NCBI GenBank assembly: GCA_038232515.1
Contig: JBBSHS010000079.1
Coordinates: 1 to 11,428, forward strand
DNA length: 11,428 bases
DNA from: JBBSHS01 sp038232515
GTDB lineage: Bacteria; Actinomycetota; Acidimicrobiia; Acidimicrobiales; JAUJNH01
Direction of reading: 5' to 3'
The translations under genes and the position numbers were made by a program. The notes below the pieces were generated by a model, which saw nothing but the letters and a program-made list of their open reading frames with translations, did no database searches and was not told the origin of the DNA. Positions 1 to 7,021 of this stretch are shown here, in pieces (the stretch's first letter is position 1; each line of letters opens with the position of its first letter).

Positions 1-110
1 CCCCCCCCCCCCCCCCCTTTCCGGGCCCCCTGCGCCCGCCTTTGGCCCCGGCCCGGGCCGGCGGCGCCGGACCCTGGCCTTGGGGGGGGCACCCCCCCCC
101 ACTCCCCCCG
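1..110. other. GC homopolymer tracts at left edge, no gene
   Basis: The window opens with 17 consecutive C. Further in, a run of eight G (82-89), the dinucleotide CA, and a run of nine C (92-100) form a self-complementary tract, followed by another six C (104-109). A small hairpin CCGGC-GGC-GCCGG lies at 58-70 and resembles the hairpins of the repeats at 95-294. No reading frame here has plausible protein composition. The tract could form G-quadruplex or i-motif structures, or could be low-confidence sequence; homopolymers this long are often miscalled. Confidence 0.6.
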
Positions 111-294
111 GCCGCCTTCGGCGGCGGCTCCTCGATGCCAGCCGACGAGACGGCGCCTCCGGGTGTTCGGTAAGGGCCCTGTATAAGGAGTGGCGGCAAC
201 CCCCCACGCCCCCCGGGCCGGCTGCGCCGGCGGCGGCTCGACGCCAGCCGATCTGCGGGTGCCCGGGTGTCATAGGGCCTGTTGGCGAAGTGGC
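95..294 (+). repeat. Two imperfect ~100-bp direct repeats, each with a GC hairpin, upstream of ftsK
   Basis: Copy 1 spans about 95-194 and copy 2 about 199-294. Shared blocks in the same order are a C-rich run after AC, a hairpin, GGCTC, GAYGCCAGCCGA, GGGTGT, AGGGCC, TGT and a closing AGTGGC-type end. The offset between copies drifts from about 106 to 100 bp through small indels. Copy 1 has hairpin GCCGCC-TTC-GGCGGC (111-125) and copy 2 has GCCGGC-TGC-GCCGGC (217-231). The fifth stem base and its partner have both changed while pairing is kept, as expected for a structured element. The block is intergenic and ends about 20 bp before the likely ftsK start. Function is unknown; a leader RNA, a terminator pair or a duplicated intergenic palindrome are all possible. 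Confidence 0.7.
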
Positions 295-316
295 AGGTGT
301 TACGGTTGGGGGCATT

Positions 317-2794
317 GTGGCTACGACGACCAAGCCGGCCCGGCGAGCGCCGGCCAAGGGTGCGCCGGCCAAGGGCGAGGGGGCCAAGGGCGGGGCGGCC
401 AAGGGCAAGGCGCCGGCGGCGGGACGACGCAGGGCCCAGGACCCGGTCACCCTCGAGGGCCGGGGGCTGCTGGGCCGCCTGGGCGACGACGTCATCGGTC
501 TGCTCCTGTGCGGCGCCGGGGCTCTGTGGGCGCTGGCCGACTGGGTCGACCTCACCGGGCCGGCCGGGCGCCTCGTACGCCTCGGCGCCGGTGACCTGCT
601 GGGCGGCGGGCGTTTCGCCGTGCCGCTGGTCCTCGTTGCCGTCGGTGTCGCCCTCCTGCGAGAAGGTGGCCGGGCTCTGGCCGGACGGCTGGCCCTCGGT
701 TCCACGGTTGCGCTGGTGGCAGCGGGCGGCCTGCTCCACATCGGCCATTCCGTGGGCCGGCACTGGGAGCTGGCCGACCTGCGGTCGGCTGGTGGTCTTG
801 CCGGGCTGGTCGTCGGTGCACCGCTTCGGGCCGCGTTGTCCAACTGGGGGGCGGGAATGGTCCTGGTGGTGGCCGTCGTCACAGGTGTCCTGGTGGCGGC
901 GGGCACGTCGGTGGCCACCGCCGTAAGCACGGTCGGCCGGGCGACCGGCCCGATCGGGAAGGCCGTGGCCGCAGCCACCCGCCGGGCCATCGCTGCGGCC
1001 CGCTCCGCCGCTCGGGGCACGGGCCACGGGCGACGTGGTGGCGGCCCCGTGCCTTTCGATCAGGATGCGGTGCCCGACGTCGACGGGCCCGAGAACCAGG
1101 TCGGCGTCGACACCATGGTGCTGGGCGCCGAGCCTGGCGTCCCCGAGGCCAAGGGCCAAGCCCCGGCCAAGGCGGCCAGAGGCAGGGAGAAGCTCGAGGT
1201 CCACGTCCCCCCGGGGGCGACGGCGGCCGGCGCCGGGGAGCAGTTGAGCATCGACCTCGGGCCCGGTGCCGAACCCGGGGCGTGGAAGCTACCGGCCCTC
1301 ACGCTGCTCGAGCGGGGCAAGGCCATGGCCGTCGACCAGGAGGCGGTCAAGGCTCGGGGCCGGACGCTGGAGGCGGCCCTGGCCGCCCACGGCGTCGAGA
1401 CCCGTCTGATGGGGATGACCGTCGGGCCCACCGTCACCCGCTTCGAGCTGGAGCTCGGGCCCGGAGTGAAGGTGGCGCGGGTCACGAGTCTCCACAAGGA
1501 CATCGCCTACGCCATGGCCGCACCCGACGTGCGGTTGCTGGCTCCGATCCCGGGGCGGTCCGCCATCGGCGTGGAGGTGCCCAACCAGACCCGTCAGATC
1601 GTCCACGTGGGTGACATCCTCACCAGCCCCGAGGCCCGCCACGAGCAGCATCCGCTCACCGTGGCCCTGGGCCAGGACATCGCCGGCAGGCCGGTGATGG
1701 CCAATCTCGCCACCACCCCGCATCTCCTGATCGCCGGGGCCACCGGCGCCGGCAAGTCGAGCTGCATCAACAGCCTGCTCACCAGCCTGCTGGTACGGGC
1801 CACGCCCGACCAGGTCCGGCTCATCATGGTCGACCCCAAACGGGTGGAGCTGGGCCAGTACAACGGCCTGCCCCACCTGCTCACCCAGGTGGTGGCCAAT
1901 CCCAAGAAGGCGGCCAACGCCCTGTCCTGGGCCGTGGCCGAGATGGAGCGGCGCTACGACCTGTTGGCCGAGGTCGGTGTACGGGACATCACCGGTTACA
2001 ACGCCGCCTTCGACCGGGGCGAGCTGCGCGGAGACGACGGTGCCTACGGCGGGCCGGGCGACGTCGACGGCGTGGCCAGGTACCAGCGCCTTCCGTTCAT
2101 CCTCATCGTGGTGGATGAGCTGGCCGACCTCATGATGGTCGCCGCCCGCGACGTCGAGGAGTCGATCTGCCGCATCGCCGCCATGGCGCGGGCCATCGGC
2201 ATCCATCTCGTCATCGCCACCCAGCGGCCATCCGTCGACGTCATCACCGGTGTCATCAAGGCCAACATCCCCGCCCGCATCGCGTTCGCGGTGTCGGGGC
2301 TCGTCGACAGCCGCGTCATCCTCGACCAGTCCGGGGCCGAGAAGCTGGTGGGCAAGGGCGACATGCTCCTCCTCGGTCCGGCGTCTTCCGTGCCCGTGCG
2401 GGTGCAGGGTGCGTGGGTGTCCGAGCCGGAGGTGAAGGCGGTCGTGGCCCACTGGCGCCGCCAGGCGGTGGCCAACGCCGCCGCCGTGGAGACCGTGCCG
2501 GACACAGAGATCGTCGGCCCCGACGGCCAAGGGGGCACGCCCGGTGCCGGGACGGGCTCGCAGGACGACGACGACATGCTGGAGTCGGCCATGGAGCTGA
2601 TCGTGCGCAGCCAACTGGGTTCCACCTCGATGCTGCAACGCAAGCTGCGCGTCGGCTTTGCCCGCGCCGGCCGGATCATGGACCTGCTCGAGCAGCGGGG
2701 CGTCGTCGGCCCCAGCGAGGGTTCCAAGGCCCGCGCCGTGCTCATGACCCCTGACGAGCTCAACGAGCTGGTCGCCCGCAGGCAGGGCGTCTGA
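317..2794 (+). CDS. ftsK: DNA translocase FtsK/SpoIIIE
   Basis: This encodes a septum-localised hexameric ATPase that pumps chromosomal DNA through the closing division site. With GTG 317 the protein is 825 aa. Residues 1-40 are Lys/Ala/Gly-rich with AKG repeats. Hydrophobic, probably membrane-spanning, segments lie at about 59-78, 99-114, 126-143 and 179-200. A linker runs to about 320 and the motor follows: Walker A GATGAGKSS (474-482), the MVDPKR block (504-509), Walker B ILIVVDE (595-601), TQRPSVDVITG (635-645) and IPARIAF (651-657). An acidic linker then leads to a C-terminal winged-helix gamma domain (about 752-812), which in FtsK reads polarity (KOPS/SRS-type) sites. GTG 317 is preferred because a G-rich ribosome-binding-like stretch lies at 308-312 and the frame upstream runs through repeats with poor composition. 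The frame is intact. The rlmA-like gene follows after 20 bp and is probably cotranscribed. Confidence 0.95.
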   Translation: MATTTKPARRAPAKGAPAKGEGAKGGAAKGKAPAAGRRRAQDPVTLEGRGLLGRLGDDVIGLLLCGAGALWALADWVDLTGPAGRLVRLGAGDLLGGGRFAVPLVLVAVGVALLREGGRALAGRLALGSTVALVAAGGLLHIGHSVGRHWELADLRSAGGLAGLVVGAPLRAALSNWGAGMVLVVAVVTGVLVAAGTSVATAVSTVGRATGPIGKAVAAATRRAIAAARSAARGTGHGRRGGGPVPFDQDAVPDVDGPENQVGVDTMVLGAEPGVPEAKGQAPAKAARGREKLEVHVPPGATAAGAGEQLSIDLGPGAEPGAWKLPALTLLERGKAMAVDQEAVKARGRTLEAALAAHGVETRLMGMTVGPTVTRFELELGPGVKVARVTSLHKDIAYAMAAPDVRLLAPIPGRSAIGVEVPNQTRQIVHVGDILTSPEARHEQHPLTVALGQDIAGRPVMANLATTPHLLIAGATGAGKSSCINSLLTSLLVRATPDQVRLIMVDPKRVELGQYNGLPHLLTQVVANPKKAANALSWAVAEMERRYDLLAEVGVRDITGYNAAFDRGELRGDDGAYGGPGDVDGVARYQRLPFILIVVDELADLMMVAARDVEESICRIAAMARAIGIHLVIATQRPSVDVITGVIKANIPARIAFAVSGLVDSRVILDQSGAEKLVGKGDMLLLGPASSVPVRVQGAWVSEPEVKAVVAHWRRQAVANAAAVETVPDTEIVGPDGQGGTPGAGTGSQDDDDMLESAMELIVRSQLGSTSMLQRKLRVGFARAGRIMDLLEQRGVVGPSEGSKARAVLMTPDELNELVARRQGV
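353..412 (+). repeat. Four 15-bp tandem units in the ftsK N-terminal coding region
   Basis: GCCAAGGG recurs at 353, 368, 383 and 398, exactly every 15 bp. Each unit is in frame and encodes an Ala-Lys-Gly-x-x pentapeptide (AKGAP, AKGEG, AKGGA, AKGKA). This gives a basic, flexible N-terminus before the first membrane segment. The unit length preserves frame, so copy number can vary without breaking the gene. Confidence 0.85.
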
Positions 2795-2814
2795 GGGCTG
2801 ACCACCGTCCCGCC

Positions 2815-3636
2815 GTGCTGGCCTGCCCGGTCTGCCGGCTGCCGTTGGTGGCGTGCGGGCGGGTGTTCGGGTGCGCCACGGGACACCGTTTCGACCGGGC
2901 CCGCGAGGGCTACGTCAACCTGCTACGCCCGGGCCGGGCCCGCAGGGCCAGGTCGGGCGACGACGGCACCATGGTCCGGGCCCGGCGCTCGTTCCTGGCC
3001 GCCGGCCACTACGGCGGGCTGCGGTCCGCACTGGCCGAGGTGGTAACCGGACTGGGCACCGTGGTCGACGTCGGTTGTGGCGAGGGCACCTTCACCGCCG
3101 CCCTGGTGGGGCCGGACCGGCAGGTGGTGGGCGTGGACATCTCGCGGCCGGCGGTGCGACTGGCCGCCCCTCTCGTCCCCGAGGCCACCTTTGCCGTGGC
3201 CAGCGTCCAGGACCTCCCCGTCCTCGCCGGCGCCTGCGACTGGGTGGTCAGCGTGATGGCGCCGGTCCACGAGGCCGAGTTCCTGCGGATGGCCCGCCCG
3301 GGCGGGCACATCGTGGTGGTGGTGCCCGGCGCCGACCACCTCGACGGCCTGCGCCGGCTGCTGTACGCCGAATACCGGCCCCACGACGAGGCCGTGCCGC
3401 TGGCCGACCGGCTGGAGGTGGTCGAGCGGCGCCGGGTGCGGGCGGCCGTCCACCTGGCCGGCGCCGACGAGGTGCAGCAGGTGTGGTCGATGACGCCGTA
3501 CCGGTGGGCCGCACCCGTCGAGGCCGCCGCCCGGTTGGCCGATGTCGGAGCCGCCGGACTGGACGTGACCGTCGACTTCCTGGTCACCGTCTTCGAGGCG
3601 CCCCTCGTCGCCGTGCCCACAACAGGACCCGCTTGA
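2815..3636 (+). CDS. rlmA: RlmA-type 23S rRNA (guanine-N1)-methyltransferase
   Basis: The 273-aa protein is predicted to methylate N1 of a guanine in the helix 35 region of 23S rRNA (G745 or G748 in the RlmA/TlrB family) using S-adenosylmethionine. The N-terminal zinc ribbon has the family spacing: Cys4-x2-Cys7, then Cys20 and His24. The family block HRFDRAREGYVNLL (24-37) and ARRSFLAAGHY (56-66) follow. The SAM-binding motif I is VVDVGCGEG (83-91), with acidic motif II at VVGVD (104-108). MTPYRW (226-231) matches the conserved C-terminal block of the family. The length is normal and the frame is intact. GTG 2815 is chosen because it places the zinc ligands as in the family. There is no strong Shine-Dalgarno, which fits translation coupled to ftsK 20 bp upstream. 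TlrB members give macrolide resistance; whether this one targets G745 or G748 cannot be told from the sequence. Confidence 0.88.
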   Translation: MLACPVCRLPLVACGRVFGCATGHRFDRAREGYVNLLRPGRARRARSGDDGTMVRARRSFLAAGHYGGLRSALAEVVTGLGTVVDVGCGEGTFTAALVGPDRQVVGVDISRPAVRLAAPLVPEATFAVASVQDLPVLAGACDWVVSVMAPVHEAEFLRMARPGGHIVVVVPGADHLDGLRRLLYAEYRPHDEAVPLADRLEVVERRRVRAAVHLAGADEVQQVWSMTPYRWAAPVEAAARLADVGAAGLDVTVDFLVTVFEAPLVAVPTTGPA

Positions 3637-3705
3637 AAGGGTAGAAGTACGAGGTCTTGAACCTGTCCGCAGGATCGGGACATCGCCGCGTTCCCGCAAC
3701 GCCCG

Positions 3706-4430
3706 GTGAGGCGCGAAGATCTGGTCACGCCCATCCGTGACGCCTACGAGCCGGGACGCCCCTGTTGGGTCGACCTGGCGACCTCCGACCCGGCCGCGGC
3801 GCGGTCCTTCTACACAGAGCTGTTCGGCTGGGATGCCGAGGTCGACCCCCGCCCCGAGGCGGGCGGTCACGCCCAGTTCACCCCCGACGGCCACTCGGTG
3901 GCCGGTGTCGGGCCCGTCTTCGCCGAGGGCGCGTCACCGTCGTGGACCACCTACATCGCCACGGCCGACGCCGACGCCACCGTCGCCGTCGTCACGGCCA
4001 ACGGCGGCACCGTGCACCAGCCGCCCATGGACATCCTCGACGCCGGGCGCATGGCGGTGTTTTCCGGTCCCGACGGCGCCATCGCGGGCTTTGGCAGGCC
4101 GGTACGAACACTGGCGCCGCCTTCGTCACCGAGCCCGGTGGGTGGAGCTGGAGCCAGCTGCTGACCCGGGACAAAGAGGCGGCCCTCGCCTTCTATGCCG
4201 CCGTGTTCGACTGGCGGCAGCGCCAGCACCCGGACTGGGGCGAGTTTCTGGCACTCGGCGAGGAAGGCGGAGAGATCGCCGGTGCCACACAGATCGGCGA
4301 CGAGCTACCGCCCGACTTGCCATCGCAGTGGGTGGTCACCTTCATGGTCGCCGACGCCGACGCCTTCGTCAGCCGGGCCCAGGAGCTGGGGGCCACGGCC
4401 CCCGCCCCCGTCGGGGACATGGCCATGGCC
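3706..4430 (+). pseudogene. Two-domain VOC (glyoxalase/bleomycin-resistance fold) protein, frameshifted and 3'-truncated
   Basis: The first VOC domain starts at GTG 3706 and shows the family features PCWVDLATSDPAAARSFYTELFGW and PPMDILDAGRMAVFSGPDGA in outline. At the GGG run 4086-4088 the reading must move by one base, as if one G were missing. The second domain then continues in another frame with WSWSQLLTRDKEAALAFYAAVF, PDLPSQWVVTFMVADAD and RAQELGATAPAPVGDMAM, ending at about 4430. The usual closing strand (GRFAVLxDPxGAxF type) is not found in any frame, because the sequence there becomes the antisense of the MFS gene. Intact relatives are about 250-260 aa metal-dependent fold proteins of often unknown substrate. 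A hairpin GCGTT-CCCGC-AACGC (3688-3702) abuts the start. It may be a true pseudogene or a sequencing or assembly fault. Confidence 0.8.
4418..4430. other. Overlapping palindromes at the junction of two truncated genes
   Basis: CATGGCCATG (4418-4427) and GGCCATGGCC (4421-4430) are overlapping perfect 10-bp palindromes. They lie exactly where recognisable VOC coding on + ends and recognisable MFS coding on - ends. A deletion or rearrangement breakpoint here would explain why both genes lose their 3' ends and share no spacer. A misjoin in assembly would look the same. Confidence 0.5.
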
Positions 4431-5497
4431 GTCTGCAGGGCGAGCACGCGGCCGTGCATCTGCGGGTCGGCGCGCACCTGCACGATTTGCTGTGGTGGCG
4501 GTCATGAAGCTGATGCTGGTGATGCCGAGCAGCACGACGATCGGGACGACGACCGCCACGTTCGGCGCCGGCGCCAGCAGGAGAAGGGTCGCTCCGAAGG
4601 CGGCGGCGCCTACGACGATGTGGCGGACGGTGATCGTGCGGCGGTCGGCCACGGCCAGCGCGCCGACCAGGGAACCGGCGCTGAACACCGAGTAGACGAG
4701 CGTGAAAGTGGCGTCGGACCCGTGCAGCCCCTGCTCGACGAACAGCGGGAACACGACGCCGAAATTGTAGCTGAACGTGCCGATCACGGCGAACATCACG
4801 AAGGGCAGCCACAGTTCGGGCATCGAGGCCACGTAGCGGACGCCGGCCCGCACCTGCCCGCGCCCGCGACGCGCCACCGGCACCTTGCGCAGCTCGCTGG
4901 CGTGCATCAGCAGCAGCGCCACCAGCACCGCCGTGTAGGAGACGGCGTCGATGATGAAGCACCATCCGTACCCGAGGGTGACCACCAGCAGCCCGGCCAG
5001 GGCCGGACCGAAGATCCGCGAGCAGTTGACCAGCGCGCTGTAGAGCGTCACTGCGTTGGGTACGTCGCCGGGCTCGACCATCTCGGTGACGAACGACCGG
5101 CGGGCGGGATTGTCGAAGGCCAGCAGGCAGCCGCCGGCCACGGCTACGGCGAAAAGGGCGCCAAGCGGCGGGTGGCGCATGAAGGCGAGCGCCGCCAGCC
5201 CGAACGACTGGCCCATCTCCAGCGACTGGGTGAGCAGCAGGAGGCGCCTCTTGTCGGTCCGGTCGGCCACCAGCCCGGCGAAGGCCGACATGGCCAGGAT
5301 CGGCCCGAACTGGCAGGCGGTGGGAGCCCGACGGCGAAGCCGCTGCTGGTCAGGTGGAGGACGAGCAGGGTGAGCGCCACCATTGTGAGCCAGTTCCCGG
5401 AGTTGGAGACCAGCTGGCCGAAGAAGAAGAGGCGGAAGTTGCGGGTCCAGAGCGCGTGCAGCCGCCGCTTGGCCGACCCCCCGACCCGCCCGTTCAC
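4425..5497 (-). pseudogene. MFS exporter (EntS/MFS_3-like), frameshifted and C-terminally truncated
   Basis: The likely start is GTG at 5497 on the minus strand, before RRLHALWTRNFRLFFFGQL, which contains the start of TM1. At the G run 5322-5324 (+ coordinates) one base appears missing. The frame then changes and continues with FGPILAMSAFAGLVADRTDK, including the family motif A-like loop GLVADRTDKRR. Many hydrophobic segments follow to about 4500. Near 4486-4488 (TTT on +) one extra base seems present; the frame returns and reads IVQVRADPQMHGRVLALQ, the conserved loop before the last helices in this family. Coding then ends at about 4425 in antisense VOC sequence, so roughly the last 60-80 residues (final two helices) are missing. 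Intact homologues are about 400-420 aa proton-driven effluxers; the substrate here is unknown. It is divergent from the aldo/keto reductase gene. Confidence 0.8.
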
Positions 5498-5567
5498 GTT
5501 CCCCGCTCTACCCGCCGGTGGGCGGCGGCGCACGTCGGGGGGCAGTAGGTGACGATGGGTGGCCGCG

Positions 5568-5573
5568 TACCAT
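5568..5573 (+). promoter_or_regulatory. Candidate -10 element for a leaderless aldo/keto reductase transcript
   Basis: TACCAT fits the actinobacterial TANNNT pattern and ends 8 nt before ATG 5582, the distance expected if transcription starts at the start codon. No convincing -35 is present; GTGACG at 5549-5554 is only 13 bp away. The site lies in the 84-bp divergent gap between the MFS gene and this gene. Confidence 0.3.
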
Positions 5574-5581
5574 TGCCAGGC

Positions 5582-6619
5582 ATGGACATGAGAAACCTCG
5601 GTCGCACCGGCCTCCAGGTCAGCCCGCTGTGCCTCGGCGCCATGATGTTCGGGGCCTGGGGCAACCCCGACCACGACGAGTCCATCAGGGTCATCCACCG
5701 CGCCCTCGATGCCGGCGTCAACTTCATCGACACGGCCGACGTGTACTCGGCGGGCGAGTCGGAGGAGATCGTGGGCCAGGCGCTGGCCGGTCGCCGCGAC
5801 GACGTCATCGTGGCCACTAAGTGCCACGCCGCCATGGGCGAGGACCCCAACCGCCGGGGCAACTCCCGGCGCTGGATTATGCGGGCCTGCGAGGACAGCC
5901 TGCGCCGTCTGGGCACGGACTGGATTGACCTGTACCAGATCCACCGACCCGACCCGTCGACGGACGTCGACGAGACGCTCGGGGCCCTGTCCGATCTGGT
6001 GCGCGCCGGCAAGGTCCGTTACCTGGGCAGCTCCACCTTCCCCGCCCACGCCATCGTCGAGGCCCAGTGGGTGGCCGAGCGGCGCCAGCGCCAGCGGTTC
6101 GTGTGCGAGCAGCCGCCCTACTCGATCCTGGTGCGGGGCATCGAGGCCGACGTCCTGCCGGTGTGCCAGCAGTACGGCATGGGGGTCATCTCATGGAGCC
6201 CCCTTTCCGGTGGGTGGCTGTCGGGCAGGTACCGCAAGGGCCAGGACGTGCCCACCAGCGGGCGGGCCCAGCGCATCCCCGGCCGGTACGACATCTCACT
6301 GCCGGAGAACCGGCGCAAGCTGGATGTCGTGGACGAGCTCGCCGGCGTCGCCGAAGCGGCGGGGTTGAGCCTGATCCAGATGGCCCTCGCCTTCGTGGTC
6401 CAGCACCCGGCCGTGACCTCGGCGATCATCGGGCCCCGCACCCTCGAGCAGCTCGAGGGTCAGCTGGACGCGGCTGACGTGGTTCTCGACGCCGGCGTGC
6501 TGGACCGCATCGACGAGCTGGTGCCGCCCGGCACCACCCTCAACCAGACCGACGCCGGTTGGCAGCCCCCGTCGCTGACCGACGCCTGGCGGCGGCGCCG
6601 GGCGGCGGAGCCGGCCTAA
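5582..6619 (+). CDS. Aldo/keto reductase family oxidoreductase
   Basis: This is a predicted NADPH-dependent cytosolic oxidoreductase with the (beta/alpha)8 fold. From ATG 5582 it is 345 aa, normal for the bacterial YajO/YghZ/Kv-beta-like branch. The catalytic tetrad is visible: Asp50 and Tyr55 in FIDTADVYSAGESE, Lys80 in VIVATKC and His121 in DLYQIHRPD. The start MRNLGRTGLQVSPLCLGAM matches the family N-terminus. The late GPRTLEQLEGQL block (285-296) is the cofactor phosphate-binding region. The frame also opens at GTG 5549, which has a G-rich stretch upstream, but those residues do not align with the family. ATG 5582 or ATG 5588 is preferred. The gene is intact although both neighbours are damaged. 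Its physiological substrate cannot be assigned from sequence. Confidence 0.93.
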   Translation: MDMRNLGRTGLQVSPLCLGAMMFGAWGNPDHDESIRVIHRALDAGVNFIDTADVYSAGESEEIVGQALAGRRDDVIVATKCHAAMGEDPNRRGNSRRWIMRACEDSLRRLGTDWIDLYQIHRPDPSTDVDETLGALSDLVRAGKVRYLGSSTFPAHAIVEAQWVAERRQRQRFVCEQPPYSILVRGIEADVLPVCQQYGMGVISWSPLSGGWLSGRYRKGQDVPTSGRAQRIPGRYDISLPENRRKLDVVDELAGVAEAAGLSLIQMALAFVVQHPAVTSAIIGPRTLEQLEGQLDAADVVLDAGVLDRIDELVPPGTTLNQTDAGWQPPSLTDAWRRRRAAEPA

Positions 6620-6625
6620 GGGTGA

Positions 6626-6951
6626 CCGCTGGCCGGTTCTCAGGTACGAGACATCGCCGCCCCGGACCTGGTGGACGTCGAGACCTGGCCGTGCTCAGGA
6701 AGCGGTGGCTGGCGAGGACGATCTCCGCCCATCGTTTCGCTCGGGCGGTCGAAGACCTCGAAGCACTTGGCCTGGATCGCTATCCGACCCTGCCCTTCAT
6801 GCGACGCAGCTATGAGCTACGGGCCAACGTGGCGGCGTACGACGCGATGTATGTCGCCCTCGCTGAGGTCTTGGCGTGCGAGCTCCTGACCGGCGATCAG
6901 CGACTCGCTGGAGCGCCCGGGCCGCGGTGTGTGATCAGGGTGTTGTCGTGA
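6626..6951 (+). pseudogene. VapC-like PIN-domain toxin relic, N-terminus missing, frameshifted
   Basis: After the aldo/keto reductase stop, the sequence reads AAPDLVDVET and then, one base off, LAVLRKRWLARTISAHRFA. The change lies at 6684-6685, as if one C were missing. The rest is intact to TGA 6951: RAVEDLEALGLDRYP, SYELRANVAAYDAMYVALAE and LLTGDQRLAGAPG, which are hallmark blocks of VapC ribonucleases. The acidic residues of VDVE, YDAMY and TGDQRL are kept. The first 30 or so residues, with the N-terminal catalytic Asp (VVDAS type), are absent, and no start codon suits this frame. No VapB-like antitoxin is seen next to it. It is therefore probably inactive. An in-frame ATG at 6559 extends a longer frame, but its first part does not resemble a PIN domain. 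Confidence 0.78.
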
Positions 6952-7021
6952 CCATCCCTGGCGCGGACTGCGGGCTGGCCCGGCCACGGCTGCGGAGCGG
7001 CTGTACCGCGCCGGCCGGCAC

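Noticed and set aside
80..316. An N-terminal extension of FtsK from TTG 80
   Set aside because: The extra residues come from the GC repeats and homopolymers and have no FtsK-like composition; GTG 317 with a G-rich stretch upstream fits better.
1289..2638. A 449-residue open frame antisense to ftsK
   Set aside because: His/Gly/Asp-rich composition typical of a shadow of a high-GC gene; no recognisable motif.
4431..4507. A possible VOC C-terminus after a second base change, ending at TGA 4505-4507
   Set aside because: The residues do not match VOC closing strands, and the same DNA on the minus strand encodes a conserved MFS loop.
3765..5552. A 595-residue forward open frame across the VOC and MFS region
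   Set aside because: Only its part at about 4089-4430 is real (second VOC domain); the rest is antisense to the MFS gene or out of frame with the first VOC domain.
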